A DNA stretch of 64,000 nucleotides, taken from assembly GCA_905182575.1 (NCBI GenBank), contig CAJJCA010000006.1, positions 1-64,000 of the forward strand, read 5' to 3'. The translations under genes were made by a program, and so were the position numbers. Below are positions 48,311 through 57,325 of the stretch, piece by piece. Origin of the DNA: an uncultured Flavobacteriaceae bacterium (GTDB lineage: Bacteria > Bacteroidota > Bacteroidia > Flavobacteriales > Flavobacteriaceae). Under the pieces are notes generated by a model, which had not been told where the DNA came from, searched no databases, and saw nothing but the letters and a program-made list of their open reading frames with translations. Numbering within the stretch: the stretch's first letter is position 1; each line of letters opens with the position of its first letter.

Positions 48311-48892
48311 TTATTTATAAAAACTATTTTTCTGTAAGTATACCCAGCTGGCATGTGGCATTAAGGATTTAACGGATTCACCCTCCTGTAGGATTTTTCT
48401 GATATTTTTTGAGGCAAAGTCCAATTTTGGAGCATTGACCAACTGTATTTTCTCATGATGTAGCAAGTTCTCTGGAAATCCAATTTCATGCGTTCTCGGG
48501 TAGACATATATTTGAACGAGATCTAAAATCCGTCGGTATTCTTTCCACTGATCAAAATGAATCAGATTATCTTCTCCCATAAGTAACACAAATTGATCAT
48601 TGGGATGGTTTTCATAAAAATATTCTAAAGTGTCAATCGTATAATTTGGGGTAGGAAGTAAAAACTCAACATCAATTACTTTTAAACGGGATTGATTCTC
48701 CATAGCAAGGCGAACCATTTCCAATCGATGCTGGCCCTCTAGCAAGACTTCATTCACTTTAAAAGGATTTTGCGGGCTAACTACAAACCAAACTTCATCG
48801 AGAGATGTCTGCTGTGAAAAATAATTTCCCAAGCTGAGATGTCCTTTATGGATTGGATTAAACGACCCAAAATAAAGCCCAATTTTTTTCAT
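48311..48892 (-). CDS. nadD: Nicotinate-nucleotide adenylyltransferase
   Basis: This 193-residue nucleotidyltransferase has LYFGSFNPIHKGHL (the HxGH-containing ATP site), FVLLMGEDNLIHFDQWKEY, and FASKNIRKILQEGESVKSLMP, where the SxNIR element replaces the more common STxIR. It adenylates nicotinate mononucleotide for NAD synthesis. The start overlaps the gmk stop by one base, and the order yicC-gmk-nadD is common in flavobacteria. Confidence 0.93.
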   Translation of the reverse strand: MKKIGLYFGSFNPIHKGHLSLGNYFSQQTSLDEVWFVVSPQNPFKVNEVLLEGQHRLEMVRLAMENQSRLKVIDVEFLLPTPNYTIDTLEYFYENHPNDQFVLLMGEDNLIHFDQWKEYRRILDLVQIYVYPRTHEIGFPENLLHHEKIQLVNAPKLDFASKNIRKILQEGESVKSLMPHASWVYLQKNSFYK

Positions 48893-49461
48893 TAGGATTT
48901 TAAAAAGTGCTCTGCTTTTTCACAAACCTCCTTGATTGCCAAATCCAAATCATTGTTAATGACAATACTGTCAAATTTCGGAGCAGCATTAAGTTCTTTT
49001 TCTGCCTTTGCAACACGCTCTTGTATTTCGGCTTCACTCTCAGTACCTCTCGAACGCAATCGCTCTTCCAATACTGCTTTATTGGGTGGCTGAATAAAAA
49101 GAGCCAGTGTTTCCTGCGGATATTGGGATTTGATGTTCAATCCTCCCATCACGTCAATGTCAAAAATCACATGCTTTCCTGCCTCCCAATTTCTTTCTAT
49201 TTCAGATTTAAGGGTGCCATAATATTGATCGGCATAGACTTCTTCAAATTCAACAAACTCTTCCCGATCAATCTTATTTTTAAAGTCTTCTGAGCCTAAG
49301 AAATAATAATCCTTTCCGTCAACCTCGCCCGCTCTGGGTTTTCTAGAAGTAGTGGAAATGGAAAAAGATAGGGGTAGGTTTTTTTGCAAAAGCGCCTTAA
49401 CAAGTGTTGTTTTACCACTTCCAGAAGGGGCCGAAAAAACAATCAGTTTTCCTTTTTTCAA
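48892..49461 (-). CDS. gmk: Guanylate kinase
   Basis: This 189-residue protein has KLIVFSAPSGSGKTTLVKALL (P-loop), STTSRKPRAGEVDGKDYYFL for GMP binding, and DIDVMGGLNIK. It phosphorylates GMP to GDP. It begins directly after yicC (49462 is the yicC end) and its stop overlaps the nadD start by one base, a tight three-gene unit. Confidence 0.95.
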   Translation of the reverse strand: MKKGKLIVFSAPSGSGKTTLVKALLQKNLPLSFSISTTSRKPRAGEVDGKDYYFLGSEDFKNKIDREEFVEFEEVYADQYYGTLKSEIERNWEAGKHVIFDIDVMGGLNIKSQYPQETLALFIQPPNKAVLEERLRSRGTESEAEIQERVAKAEKELNAAPKFDSIVINNDLDLAIKEVCEKAEHFLKS

Positions 49462-50319
49462 TTATAAAACGTTGAGTAATTGTTCTTTTATTTTTTCCAA
49501 TTCATCTTTCATCTGCACCACAACTTTTTGAAGTGCGACATGGTTGGCTTTTGATCCAATGGTGTTGATTTCTCGACCCATTTCTTGAGCTATGAAACCT
49601 AACTTCTTACCACTCGAAACAGAAGCATCAAGCGTTTCTTTAAAGTAATCGATATGTGTTTTCAATCGAACTTTTTCCTCCGTAATGTCATACTTTTCAA
49701 GATAGTATATCAACTCTTGTTCAAAGCGATTTTGGTCGATTTCTACTTTCAAGTCATTTAAATTATCCTTGAGTCTATCACTCACTTTTTGAGTTCTTTC
49801 GGGATCAATTTCCTCGGCTTCAGCCAATAAATTTCTCAGTGCTTCTAAGCGTTTTAAGAATTCAATTTCAAGAGTTTTCCCTTCGTCAAGACGGTGCGAG
49901 TTTAGATGCTTCACAGCGACATTCAACAAATCTTTAATAGCAATCACCTCCAAATCATTCAGATCTTCAAGGTCAGTTTTTAAGACATCTGGAAGTCGCA
50001 TGGCAACTTTTAAAAGCTCGAACCGATTTCCCTCTTGTATCTGACTGAGCTGGTCAATGTATTGATTAACAGTATTGACGTTAATCGTCTTTGCATTGGA
50101 CAGGTTTGTATTTTCAATATGTAATGACAGGTCCACCTTCCCTCTTACGAGGGCTTCTCCTATCGTCTTTTTTAATTGATTTTCAATCTCTTTAAGATGA
50201 TAAGGAAGCCTTGTATTAAGGTCTAAACTTTTACTGTTTAAAGACCTTAATACTACAGAAATATTTTTATTGTCGAATTGCTTTTCGGCTTTTCCGAAGC
50301 CAGTCATTGATTGAATCAT
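49462..50319 (-). CDS. YicC/YloC family endoribonuclease
   Basis: This 285-residue protein opens with MIQSMTGFGKAEKQF, the YicC start, and closes with GKKLGFIAQEMGREINTIGSKANHV, the DUF1732 C-terminal motif. The middle is helical. E. coli YicC degrades a regulatory RNA; the role in Bacteroidota is less clear. It is the first gene of the yicC-gmk-nadD unit, seven bases from the DUF1080 gene. Confidence 0.92.
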   Translation of the reverse strand: MIQSMTGFGKAEKQFDNKNISVVLRSLNSKSLDLNTRLPYHLKEIENQLKKTIGEALVRGKVDLSLHIENTNLSNAKTINVNTVNQYIDQLSQIQEGNRFELLKVAMRLPDVLKTDLEDLNDLEVIAIKDLLNVAVKHLNSHRLDEGKTLEIEFLKRLEALRNLLAEAEEIDPERTQKVSDRLKDNLNDLKVEIDQNRFEQELIYYLEKYDITEEKVRLKTHIDYFKETLDASVSSGKKLGFIAQEMGREINTIGSKANHVALQKVVVQMKDELEKIKEQLLNVL

Positions 50320-50325
50320 GTGTGT

Positions 50326-51066
50326 TTAAAGTTCTCTAATTTTAATATTTCTATAAGAAACCACATCTCCATGATCTTGAAGACCAATTTTTCCAGTTTT
50401 GAATTTAGCAAAGTATTCCCAGTCAGAAAATTTTGAATTGGCAACTAAGTTGTCCCAACCCTCACCAGAAACAGGAAAGGTAACGATCTCAACACCGTTT
50501 TGAGTAACACTTCCTTGGTTGGTTTTGTGATTGATCATCACAACAATATGATTCCATTCTCCGGCAACTTTACAAACATCCTTAGTCGGTTGTACCATAT
50601 CGTATAAGGCACCCGCTTGGTGAAATTTAGGATTGGCCAAAGCATCAGGGTGACGCTCGTTGTCCAAGACCTGGATTTCTGGACCAGTTGAATAAGGTTT
50701 TCCATAAGCTTCTCCTTCATTAACCGCCCAAAAGATTCCACTGTTTCCTCCTTCTGAAATGTTCCACTCTAGAGAAAGCTCAAAACTGGTAAACTCCTTG
50801 TTAGTAACGATATCATCATTTTCTTTTTTACTTGATTTAAGCGCTGGGTCGAAAACCATTGCACCATCGACAATTGACCAAGCAGCACTCATCACCGTGC
50901 TATTGTATTTGTGCCATCCGTCAAAAGATTTGCCGTCAAAAAGGCTTGTCCATTCTGGTATCGCTTCCACTATTGGAGCTTCAATAAAATCAACTGATTT
51001 TTTCTTTGGTGCCTGCTTGCAAGCGAATAATAATGCAACTGTACTGATTAATAATAACTTTTTCAT
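50326..51066 (-). CDS. DUF1080 (3-keto-disaccharide hydrolase family) lipoprotein
   Basis: This 246-residue protein has a lipoprotein signal (MKKLLLISTVALLFACKQ). The DUF1080 motifs are WTSLFDGKSFDGWHKY, FELSLEWNISEGGNSGIFWAVNEG, GPEIQVLDNERHPDA, GEWNHIVVMINH and GKIGLQDHGDVVSYRNIKIREL. Characterised Bacteroidota relatives cleave 3-keto-glycosides after oxidation of the sugar C3. It is a concanavalin-like fold and here probably faces the periplasm or surface. It begins the minus-strand block that includes the isomerase and Gfo/Idh genes. Confidence 0.92.
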   Translation of the reverse strand: MKKLLLISTVALLFACKQAPKKKSVDFIEAPIVEAIPEWTSLFDGKSFDGWHKYNSTVMSAAWSIVDGAMVFDPALKSSKKENDDIVTNKEFTSFELSLEWNISEGGNSGIFWAVNEGEAYGKPYSTGPEIQVLDNERHPDALANPKFHQAGALYDMVQPTKDVCKVAGEWNHIVVMINHKTNQGSVTQNGVEIVTFPVSGEGWDNLVANSKFSDWEYFAKFKTGKIGLQDHGDVVSYRNIKIREL

Positions 51067-51077
51067 TTAATTAGTTT

Positions 51078-52125
51078 TTAAAGGTTTAATATTTTTTTAA
51101 GGTGTTTTTCATCAATTTCAGAACCTGCAAAATCATCGAAAGTTTTTTGAGTAGCTTCAATAATATGCGACTGAATGAAAGGCGCTCCTTCGCGGGCTCC
51201 TTGTTCGGGACTTTTTATACAGCACTCCCATTCCATCACTGCCCAAACATCACATCCATATTCTGTGAGTTTCGTAAAAATACTTTTAAAGTCAATCTGA
51301 CCATCGCCCAGTGATCGATATCTTCCAGCGCGATCAATCCAATCTCCATAACCTCCAAAAGCTCCTTTCTTTCCATTTGGTCGGAACTCAGAATCTTTTA
51401 CGTGAAAGGATTTTATGAATTCGTGATAGTGATCGATATATTCTAGATAATCTAATTGTTGTAATACAAAATGACTGGGGTCATAAAGGATGTTTACACG
51501 TTTGTGATTTCCAGTTTCTTTTAAAAATTCAAAAGTCACCCCATCATGGGTTCTCTCCTGGGTGAATTTCATAACAAACATCTACTCCGTTTTCATCAAA
51601 AGTGTCTAGTATGGGCAACCATCTTTTTGCCAATTCTTTAAATCCCATTTCAACCAAACCCACAGGCCTTTGAGGCCAAGGATGCCAAGTGTGCCAGAGT
51701 AGTGCCCCCGAAAACGTTGCATGTGCATTCAGACCTAATCGGCGAGAAGCAATCGCTGCATTTTTTAAGGTTTTAATGGCCCATTCGGTTCTGGCTTTAG
51801 GATTGTTTTTATAAGCATCAGGCGCAAAATTATCAAACATCAAATCATAGGCTGGGTGAACAGCAACCAACTGACCTTGAAGGTGGGTTGACAGTTCTGT
51901 GATTTCAAGTCCATAGGAATTGACTTTACCTTTGAGTTCATCACAATAAGTTTGACTTTCAGCGGCCTTGTCTAGGTCAATAAGAAAGGTTTCCCATGTT
52001 GGAATTTGAATTCCTTTATATCCTAGATCGGCAGCCCATTTGCACATACCATCAAGGGTGTTGAAAGGAGCTTCTTTGTCGACAAACTGCGCTAAAAAAA
52101 CCGCTGGCCCTTTTATTGTTTTCAT
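51078..52125 (-). CDS. Sugar phosphate isomerase/epimerase family TIM barrel, frameshifted
   Basis: The start is the ATG at 52125 (MKTIKGPAVFLAQFVDKEAPFNTLDGMCKWAADLGYKGIQIPTWE), overlapping the upstream Gfo/Idh stop by ATGA. The ORFs 52146-51544 and 51581-51078 are joined by a change near 51555-51560. The AP endonuclease 2-like TIM-barrel pattern is clear: GLEITELSTHLQGQL, WLPILDTFDENGVDVCYEIHPGE, NILYDPSHFVLQQLDYLEYI, SFHVKDSE, AVMEWECCIKSPEQGAREGAPFI. Without a signal peptide it is probably cytosolic. It likely acts on a keto sugar; relatives occur beside GMC and Gfo/Idh enzymes. It is about 350 residues. Confidence 0.87.
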
Positions 52126-53261
52126 TGATTTTCCATGCTGACCCATACGTTTCCATTTTTATTTGATTCAACAACTTTTTCGATAAATAGCATTCCACGG
52201 ACACCATCTTTCATGGTTGGAAATTCTCCATCATAAAAATCTTCTCCTCGAATCGCCTTGGCGACTCCTTTGTAAATATTACCCATAGCATCAAAAATTC
52301 CTTCGGGGTGTCCACCAGGCAATTTTGTTCCGTCAGCTCCAATCTCAGAGACATATGCGTTTCCAGGCTTGATTACCCTTCTTGGCTCGTCATCCTTTAA
52401 ATGGTACAAGTAATTTGGGTTTTCTTGCTCCCATCTGAAAGCGCCTTTTTTACCGTAAATGGCGACTGTGATGTTATTTTCATCTCCAGTAGCGATTTGA
52501 CTTGCACGAAGGACTCCTTTAAATTTATCAGAAAAACGAATTAAAACTGTTCCATCTATGTCTAAAGTATTGTCTTCATACAAATTATTTAAATCAGAAA
52601 GCAATGATTTGATTTCCATTCCAGTAAGATATTCGGCCATTTGAAAAGCGTGTGTTCCTATGTCTCCCATACAAGAACTGATTCCTGCTTTTTTGGGATC
52701 TAATCTCCAGACAGTTTTACGCATCTCAGGATCGTGAATTACCAGGATTGATCCAGCCTTGGTAATATTGAACATCTATTTTATGTATTTCTCCCAACTC
52801 TCCAGCCGCAATCATATGTTTCATATGACGAACCAACGGATAGCCCGTATAGGTGTAGGTGACAGCAAAAATGGCGTTGTACTTTTTCTGAAGTGACTCG
52901 AGTTCTTTAGCTTCCTCATAGGAAGTAGTCAAAGGCTTTTCGCAAATAACATTAAAACCATTTTCCAAAAGCTTTTTAGCCATAGTGAAATGCAAAAAAT
53001 TGGAGTTAGAACAGAAACAACTTCTATTCGCTCATCCGAAGGCTTACTCATTTCAGCTTCAATAAATTGATTAAAATTTTTGTAAACACGATCAGTATTT
53101 ATCCCAATATGTTTAGCGAATTTTATATTTTCCTCATAGTCGGGATTAAAAACACCCCCCACAATTTCATAACGATCAAACATGTAGGAAGCCACACGAT
53201 GTAATATCCCGATTAGGGAATCGCCCCCCCCTCCAAGAATACCAAGTCTAATTTTATTCAT
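52122..53261 (-). CDS. Gfo/Idh/MocA family oxidoreductase, frameshifted
   Basis: Three ORFs (53261-52929, 52995-52726 and 52775-52122) form one protein of about 380 residues. It starts MNKIRLGILGGGGDSLIGILHRVASYM, with the GGGG...HR glycine motif of the ThuB-like sugar oxidoreductases. Later are NGFNVICEKPLTTSYEEAKEL, the CEKP motif with the catalytic Lys, and SSCMGDIGTHAFQMAEYLTG. The frame changes are near 52985 and 52760. It is NAD(P)-linked and probably cytosolic, oxidising or reducing a (keto)sugar. It precedes the isomerase with an ATGA overlap, in one operon. Confidence 0.88.
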
Positions 53262-53356
53262 ATTTATTTTTTAGCTATCTCTAAATTTATTTAAAATATG
53301 ATTTTTTTTTGAACCAAAGTCACTAAAGACCCCTAAGTTGCATTCAGAAGAGTAGG

Positions 53357-54325
53357 TTACATTAACTTTAAAAGTAAATCCCGTGTCGCCAATATTCCTT
53401 CTTCTTCACTGAGGCGGCTTCCTTCATATTCTATTCCGATGTACTGGTCATATCCATTACTTTTGACAATAGAAATCAACCTTTGATAATCCAAAGTAGT
53501 TTCATTTCCTTCACCATCAAAGTCATATGATTTGGCACTAACCGCAAATGCTTTGGGCATCATTTCGGCGACTCCTTTGTAATTGTCATAAGATTCAATG
53601 CATGGGGCATCCCAAAGTTCATTATTTTCTCGTTTTAAACAAAAATTTCCAAAATCAGGAAGCGTGCCACAGTTTTTCATATTTACTTCATTGATGAGTT
53701 CCATTAAAAGGGCTGCATTGGAAGATAAATAACCATGATTTTCTACGATAATATTTACATTCAATGGAAGTGCATATTCAGACAGTTTAATTAGACTGAG
53801 TTTAGAATAACTTTTCCAAAGCTCAGGATCAGTCTCGCCAAACAAGTTGATTCTGATTGAATGGCAACCCATCGCTGCCGCTGCATTGATCCATTTTTTA
53901 TGATTTTCTATTGCAATTAGCCTCTCCTCTTCGTTTTGAGTTGCTAAATTCCCTTCCTCATCAACCATAATCAAAATATTTTTCAATCCAAATTTAGCCG
54001 AAAGCTCATTATTTTTTTGAATAAATATTTTGATCGCTGCCTCTGGATCATCACTTTTGGTGACATCAGTATATAACTGACTTACATACTCCAAGCCTTC
54101 AAAACCCCATTTGCTTGCCAAAGACGCAAATTCATAAGGGGAAATCTTATCTTCTCTGATCATCTTATTGATTGACCATTGTGCCAAAGATATTTTATAG
54201 GCTGGTGCTTCAACTTCAGTTGTCTTTTTAGCCGATATATTTTTACAAGAACTCAGGCTAAACAAAATTACTCCAACTCCAACTCCAATCGAAAGAACTG
54301 TTGTCAGTCTAATTTTTTTAATCAT
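53357..54325 (-). CDS. Periplasmic TIM-barrel sugar isomerase/epimerase-like lipoprotein
   Basis: This 322-residue protein has a lipoprotein signal (VLSIGVGVGVILFSLSSCKN). The rest is an AP endonuclease 2-like TIM barrel: SLAQWSINKMIREDKISPYEFASLASKWGFEGLEYVSQLY, MGCHSIRINLFGE, VNIIVENHGYLSSN, PDFGNFC, AVSAKSYDFDGEG and YIGIEYEGSRLSEEEGI. His, Asp and Glu residues expected for metal binding are present. It is exported, unlike the homologue at 51078. It is divergent from the GMC gene and likely belongs to the same locus. It may process the keto sugar in the periplasm; this is inference. Confidence 0.85.
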   Translation of the reverse strand: MIKKIRLTTVLSIGVGVGVILFSLSSCKNISAKKTTEVEAPAYKISLAQWSINKMIREDKISPYEFASLASKWGFEGLEYVSQLYTDVTKSDDPEAAIKIFIQKNNELSAKFGLKNILIMVDEEGNLATQNEEERLIAIENHKKWINAAAAMGCHSIRINLFGETDPELWKSYSKLSLIKLSEYALPLNVNIIVENHGYLSSNAALLMELINEVNMKNCGTLPDFGNFCLKRENNELWDAPCIESYDNYKGVAEMMPKAFAVSAKSYDFDGEGNETTLDYQRLISIVKSNGYDQYIGIEYEGSRLSEEEGILATRDLLLKLM

Positions 54326-54406
54326 AATGTTTTTTTTAAATTAAAAAGACAAAGTACGATAAAAAATATATACTTTTATTTCGCAAAAAATACAATAAAT
54401 TGATTT

Positions 54407-56098
54407 ATGGAAAACACATACGATGCAATTGTCGTTGGGACAGGCATAAGTGGTGGCTGGGCAGCAAAAGAACTTTGTGAGAAGGGTCTTAAAACATTGG
54501 TGCTAGAAAGAGGAAGAATGCTCAAGCATGTTGAGGACTATACAACCGCACATAAAGATCCCTGGGATTATAAAGCAGGGGATAAGATTACCAAAGAAAT
54601 TCGCAAGAAGCAACCCAAACAAAGTCGAACGAACTATGTCAACACTGAGTCATCATCACATTTATTTGTTGATGACAATGAGCATCCTTATAATGAGGTA
54701 AAAAGATTTGATTGGATTCGAGGCTATCACCTTGGCGGTAGATCGCTCATGTGGGGAAGACAAAGTTATCGTTTGAGTGATTTTGATTTTGGAGCAAATG
54801 CAAAAGATGGTGTCGCTGTGGATTGGCCCATTAGATATAAAGACTTATCTCCCTGGTATGATTATGTTGAAGAATATGTGGGAATAAGCGGAGAAAAGCT
54901 AGGTCTACCACAATTGCCAGATGGTAAATTTCTAAAACCGATGGAGATGAATTGTGTTGAAAATTCATTTAAAAACTCCATTGCAGAAAAATATGATGAT
55001 CGAGTGATTACCATGGGCCGAGTTGCTAATATTACTGAGGGAACAAAACCTGGATTAGGAAGAATGACATGCCAATACCGGAACCGATGCAGAAGAGGGT
55101 GTCCGTTTGGAGCATATTTCAGTAGCAACTCATCCACGCTCCCTGCTGCAGAGGCAACAGGAAATATGACGTTAAGAACGAATTCTGTTGTTTACGAAGT
55201 GATGTATGATGTTGATAATAAAAGAGCTACAGGGGTTAAAGTAATTGATTCTGAAACGAATCAAACCTATGAGTTTAAAGCCAAAGTAATTTTCTTGTGT
55301 GCCTCGACAATTGCCTCAACATCAATATTAATGCAATCGACCTCTGATCGTTTTCCTAATGGAATGGGGAATGATTCTGGAGAGTTGGGACATAATTTGA
55401 TGGACCATCACTTTCGTTTGGGTGCTTCTGCAACCTATGATGGTTTTAAAGATAAATACTATACTGGAAGAAGACCCAATGGAATATACATCCCTAGATT
55501 TAGAAACCTGGGAGGAAGTACCAACCAAAAAGAATTCATAAGAGGTTATGGTTATCAAGGAGGTGCAAGTAGATCGGACTGGAGTGAGAATATCAAAGAA
55601 ATGGCTTATGGTGCTGATTTGAAAAAAACAATAATGGAGCCTGGAGACTGGAAGATGGGCATGACTGGTTTTGGCGAAACACTCCCTTATCATGAGAATA
55701 AAATGTATTTAGATAATGAGAAGAAAGACAAATGGGGCTTACCTACTGTCACTTTTGATGCAGAATTTAAGGAAAACGAATTCGCAATGCGTAAAGACAT
55801 AAAACAGCAAGCCGCTGAAATGTTGGAAGCTGCAGGATTTAAAAATGTTAATGAATTTGATAAAGGATCTACCCTTGGTTTAGGAATTCACGAAATGGGT
55901 ACAGCCAGAATGGGGCACGATCCCAAAACATCTGTATTAAACAGAAATAATCAACTTCATACTGTTCCCAATGTATATGTTACCGATGGGGCGGCAATGA
56001 CCTCGGCTGGAAATCAAAATCCTTCCCTGACCTATATGGCTTTGACTGCCAGGGCTGCAAACCATGCTGTTGAAGAATTAAAAAAAATGAATATTTAA
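54407..56098 (+). CDS. GMC-family FAD-dependent sugar dehydrogenase, large subunit
   Basis: This 563-residue protein begins MENTYDAIVVGTGISGGWAAKELCEKGLKTLVLERG, with the FAD-binding GTGISGG. It has GYHLGGRSLMWGRQSYR, CRRGCPFGAYFSSNSSTLPAA, and at the end GLGIHEMGTARMGHDPKTSVLNRNNQLHTVPNVYVTDGAAMTSAGNQNPSLTYMAL, with the GMC His and Asn region. It lacks its own signal peptide. It pairs with the small subunit (10 bases downstream), which has a Tat-type signal, so export as a complex is likely. Relatives oxidise sugars at C3 or gluconate and pass electrons to cytochrome c. Confidence 0.93.
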   Translation: MENTYDAIVVGTGISGGWAAKELCEKGLKTLVLERGRMLKHVEDYTTAHKDPWDYKAGDKITKEIRKKQPKQSRTNYVNTESSSHLFVDDNEHPYNEVKRFDWIRGYHLGGRSLMWGRQSYRLSDFDFGANAKDGVAVDWPIRYKDLSPWYDYVEEYVGISGEKLGLPQLPDGKFLKPMEMNCVENSFKNSIAEKYDDRVITMGRVANITEGTKPGLGRMTCQYRNRCRRGCPFGAYFSSNSSTLPAAEATGNMTLRTNSVVYEVMYDVDNKRATGVKVIDSETNQTYEFKAKVIFLCASTIASTSILMQSTSDRFPNGMGNDSGELGHNLMDHHFRLGASATYDGFKDKYYTGRRPNGIYIPRFRNLGGSTNQKEFIRGYGYQGGASRSDWSENIKEMAYGADLKKTIMEPGDWKMGMTGFGETLPYHENKMYLDNEKKDKWGLPTVTFDAEFKENEFAMRKDIKQQAAEMLEAAGFKNVNEFDKGSTLGLGIHEMGTARMGHDPKTSVLNRNNQLHTVPNVYVTDGAAMTSAGNQNPSLTYMALTARAANHAVEELKKMNI

Positions 56099-56108
56099 TC
56101 AATTAAAG

Positions 56109-56753
56109 ATGAATAGAAGAAAAGCTTTAAAAAATATTGGAATGGGATTTGGCGCTATAACTGCCACACCCGCAGTTGTTGGTCTTTTTCAAAGTTGTCA
56201 GACTGCTGCTCCTAATTGGAAGCCAATTCATTTTACGCAAGACCAGTTTGGTGTCGTTTCAAAACTAATGGACATTATCATTCCAACTACAGATATTCCA
56301 GGAGCAATCGAATTGAAACTCCCAGAATTTTTAGATGGTTATGTGGATGCAATAATCAATACGAAAGGTCAAGAATCTTTGATTTTAGGACTGAATCAAT
56401 ACATTGCTATAGCTCTTGAGGAAAAGGGAGATGATGATGCAGGTGATCTAACCTCCGAGGAACTTGAAGTGCCATTATCAAAGTACCTTCGAGGGGATGA
56501 AGTGCAACAAAAAAATTGGTCAAAAGCAGTTTCGGCCTATAAAGCAGCTGTGAAAAAGGACAGTGCTGCCTCCATTCCAAAAGAAGCGTTGGCCTATGAG
56601 TTTGCTGTTCAACTTAGGTCAATGACCATCACCGCGTTTAAAACCAACGAGTACATTGGTGAAAACATATTGGCCTATGTGCCGATACCAGGGCAACAAA
56701 AAGGTTGTGTTGATTTAATGGAAGCTACAGGAGGAAAAGCCTATTCTTTATAG
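56109..56753 (+). CDS. Gluconate 2-dehydrogenase subunit 3-like small subunit
   Basis: This 214-residue protein starts MNRRKALKNIGMGFGAITATPAVVGLFQSC, a Tat-like twin-Arg signal with a lipobox-like Cys. The body includes VVSKLMDIIIPTTDIPGAIELKLPEFLDGYVDAI, the gluconate 2-dehydrogenase subunit 3 domain, and ENILAYVPIPGQQKGCVDL. It partners the GMC subunit directly upstream. Its last bases overlap the convergent cytochrome c gene. It may chaperone and export the FAD subunit by the Tat route. Confidence 0.9.
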   Translation: MNRRKALKNIGMGFGAITATPAVVGLFQSCQTAAPNWKPIHFTQDQFGVVSKLMDIIIPTTDIPGAIELKLPEFLDGYVDAIINTKGQESLILGLNQYIAIALEEKGDDDAGDLTSEELEVPLSKYLRGDEVQQKNWSKAVSAYKAAVKKDSAASIPKEALAYEFAVQLRSMTITAFKTNEYIGENILAYVPIPGQQKGCVDLMEATGGKAYSL

Positions 56754-57227
56754 ACTTCTAAAATATTCTGCAATAGCTCGAGTCTCGTCTTCTGTTAAAT
56801 TTTGATTTAACATCATGACGTTATTGTATTCTTTAAGCAATGATATTGCAGTAGGATCTTTTTGCAACATTTCTGTAGGGTTTAGAATCATATTCATAAC
56901 CCATGCTGGATTTCTACGTTCATAAATCCCTTTCATTGCAGGTCCGATGAGTTTTCTTTCTGCCATGTGACAAGCCGTACATTTTTGTTTAAATGCTGCC
57001 GCACCTGTTTCAACAAGTTTATCATCTATTTTAGCATCAAATTTCATTGAGCTTATGGGGCCAATACCTTTATTGGAAAGATCAATTGCAGTTTTTCCAG
57101 CAGCAATATTTTTAACAGGAGCTTCTTTTTGAGTTCTGTTGTATTCAAATCCTTTTTTCTTTTCAGTTTTTGAGCCACAGCTAATCAAAAGTATTGAAGT
57201 GAACAGAATAAAGAGCAATTTTCTCAT
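56748..57227 (-). CDS. Class I cytochrome c lipoprotein
   Basis: This 159-residue protein has a lipoprotein signal (LFILFTSILLISCGSK, Cys17). Heme is bound by CTACH at residues 83-87. A Met-containing distal region (NVMMLNQNLTEDETRAIAEYFRSL) provides the axial ligand. It is convergent with the dehydrogenase small subunit and overlaps it by six bases. It is the likely electron acceptor for the GMC dehydrogenase, as in known glucoside 3-dehydrogenase systems. Confidence 0.92.
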   Translation of the reverse strand: MRKLLFILFTSILLISCGSKTEKKKGFEYNRTQKEAPVKNIAAGKTAIDLSNKGIGPISSMKFDAKIDDKLVETGAAAFKQKCTACHMAERKLIGPAMKGIYERRNPAWVMNMILNPTEMLQKDPTAISLLKEYNNVMMLNQNLTEDETRAIAEYFRSL

Positions 57228-57325
57228 AAGTGATTTTAAATTTCAAAAATAGAAAAGAAAATTAGATTCACAATTAAGGTTTAAATATATTTTAATAGAA
57301 TAATAAAAATTAAATTTTGAGTCTC

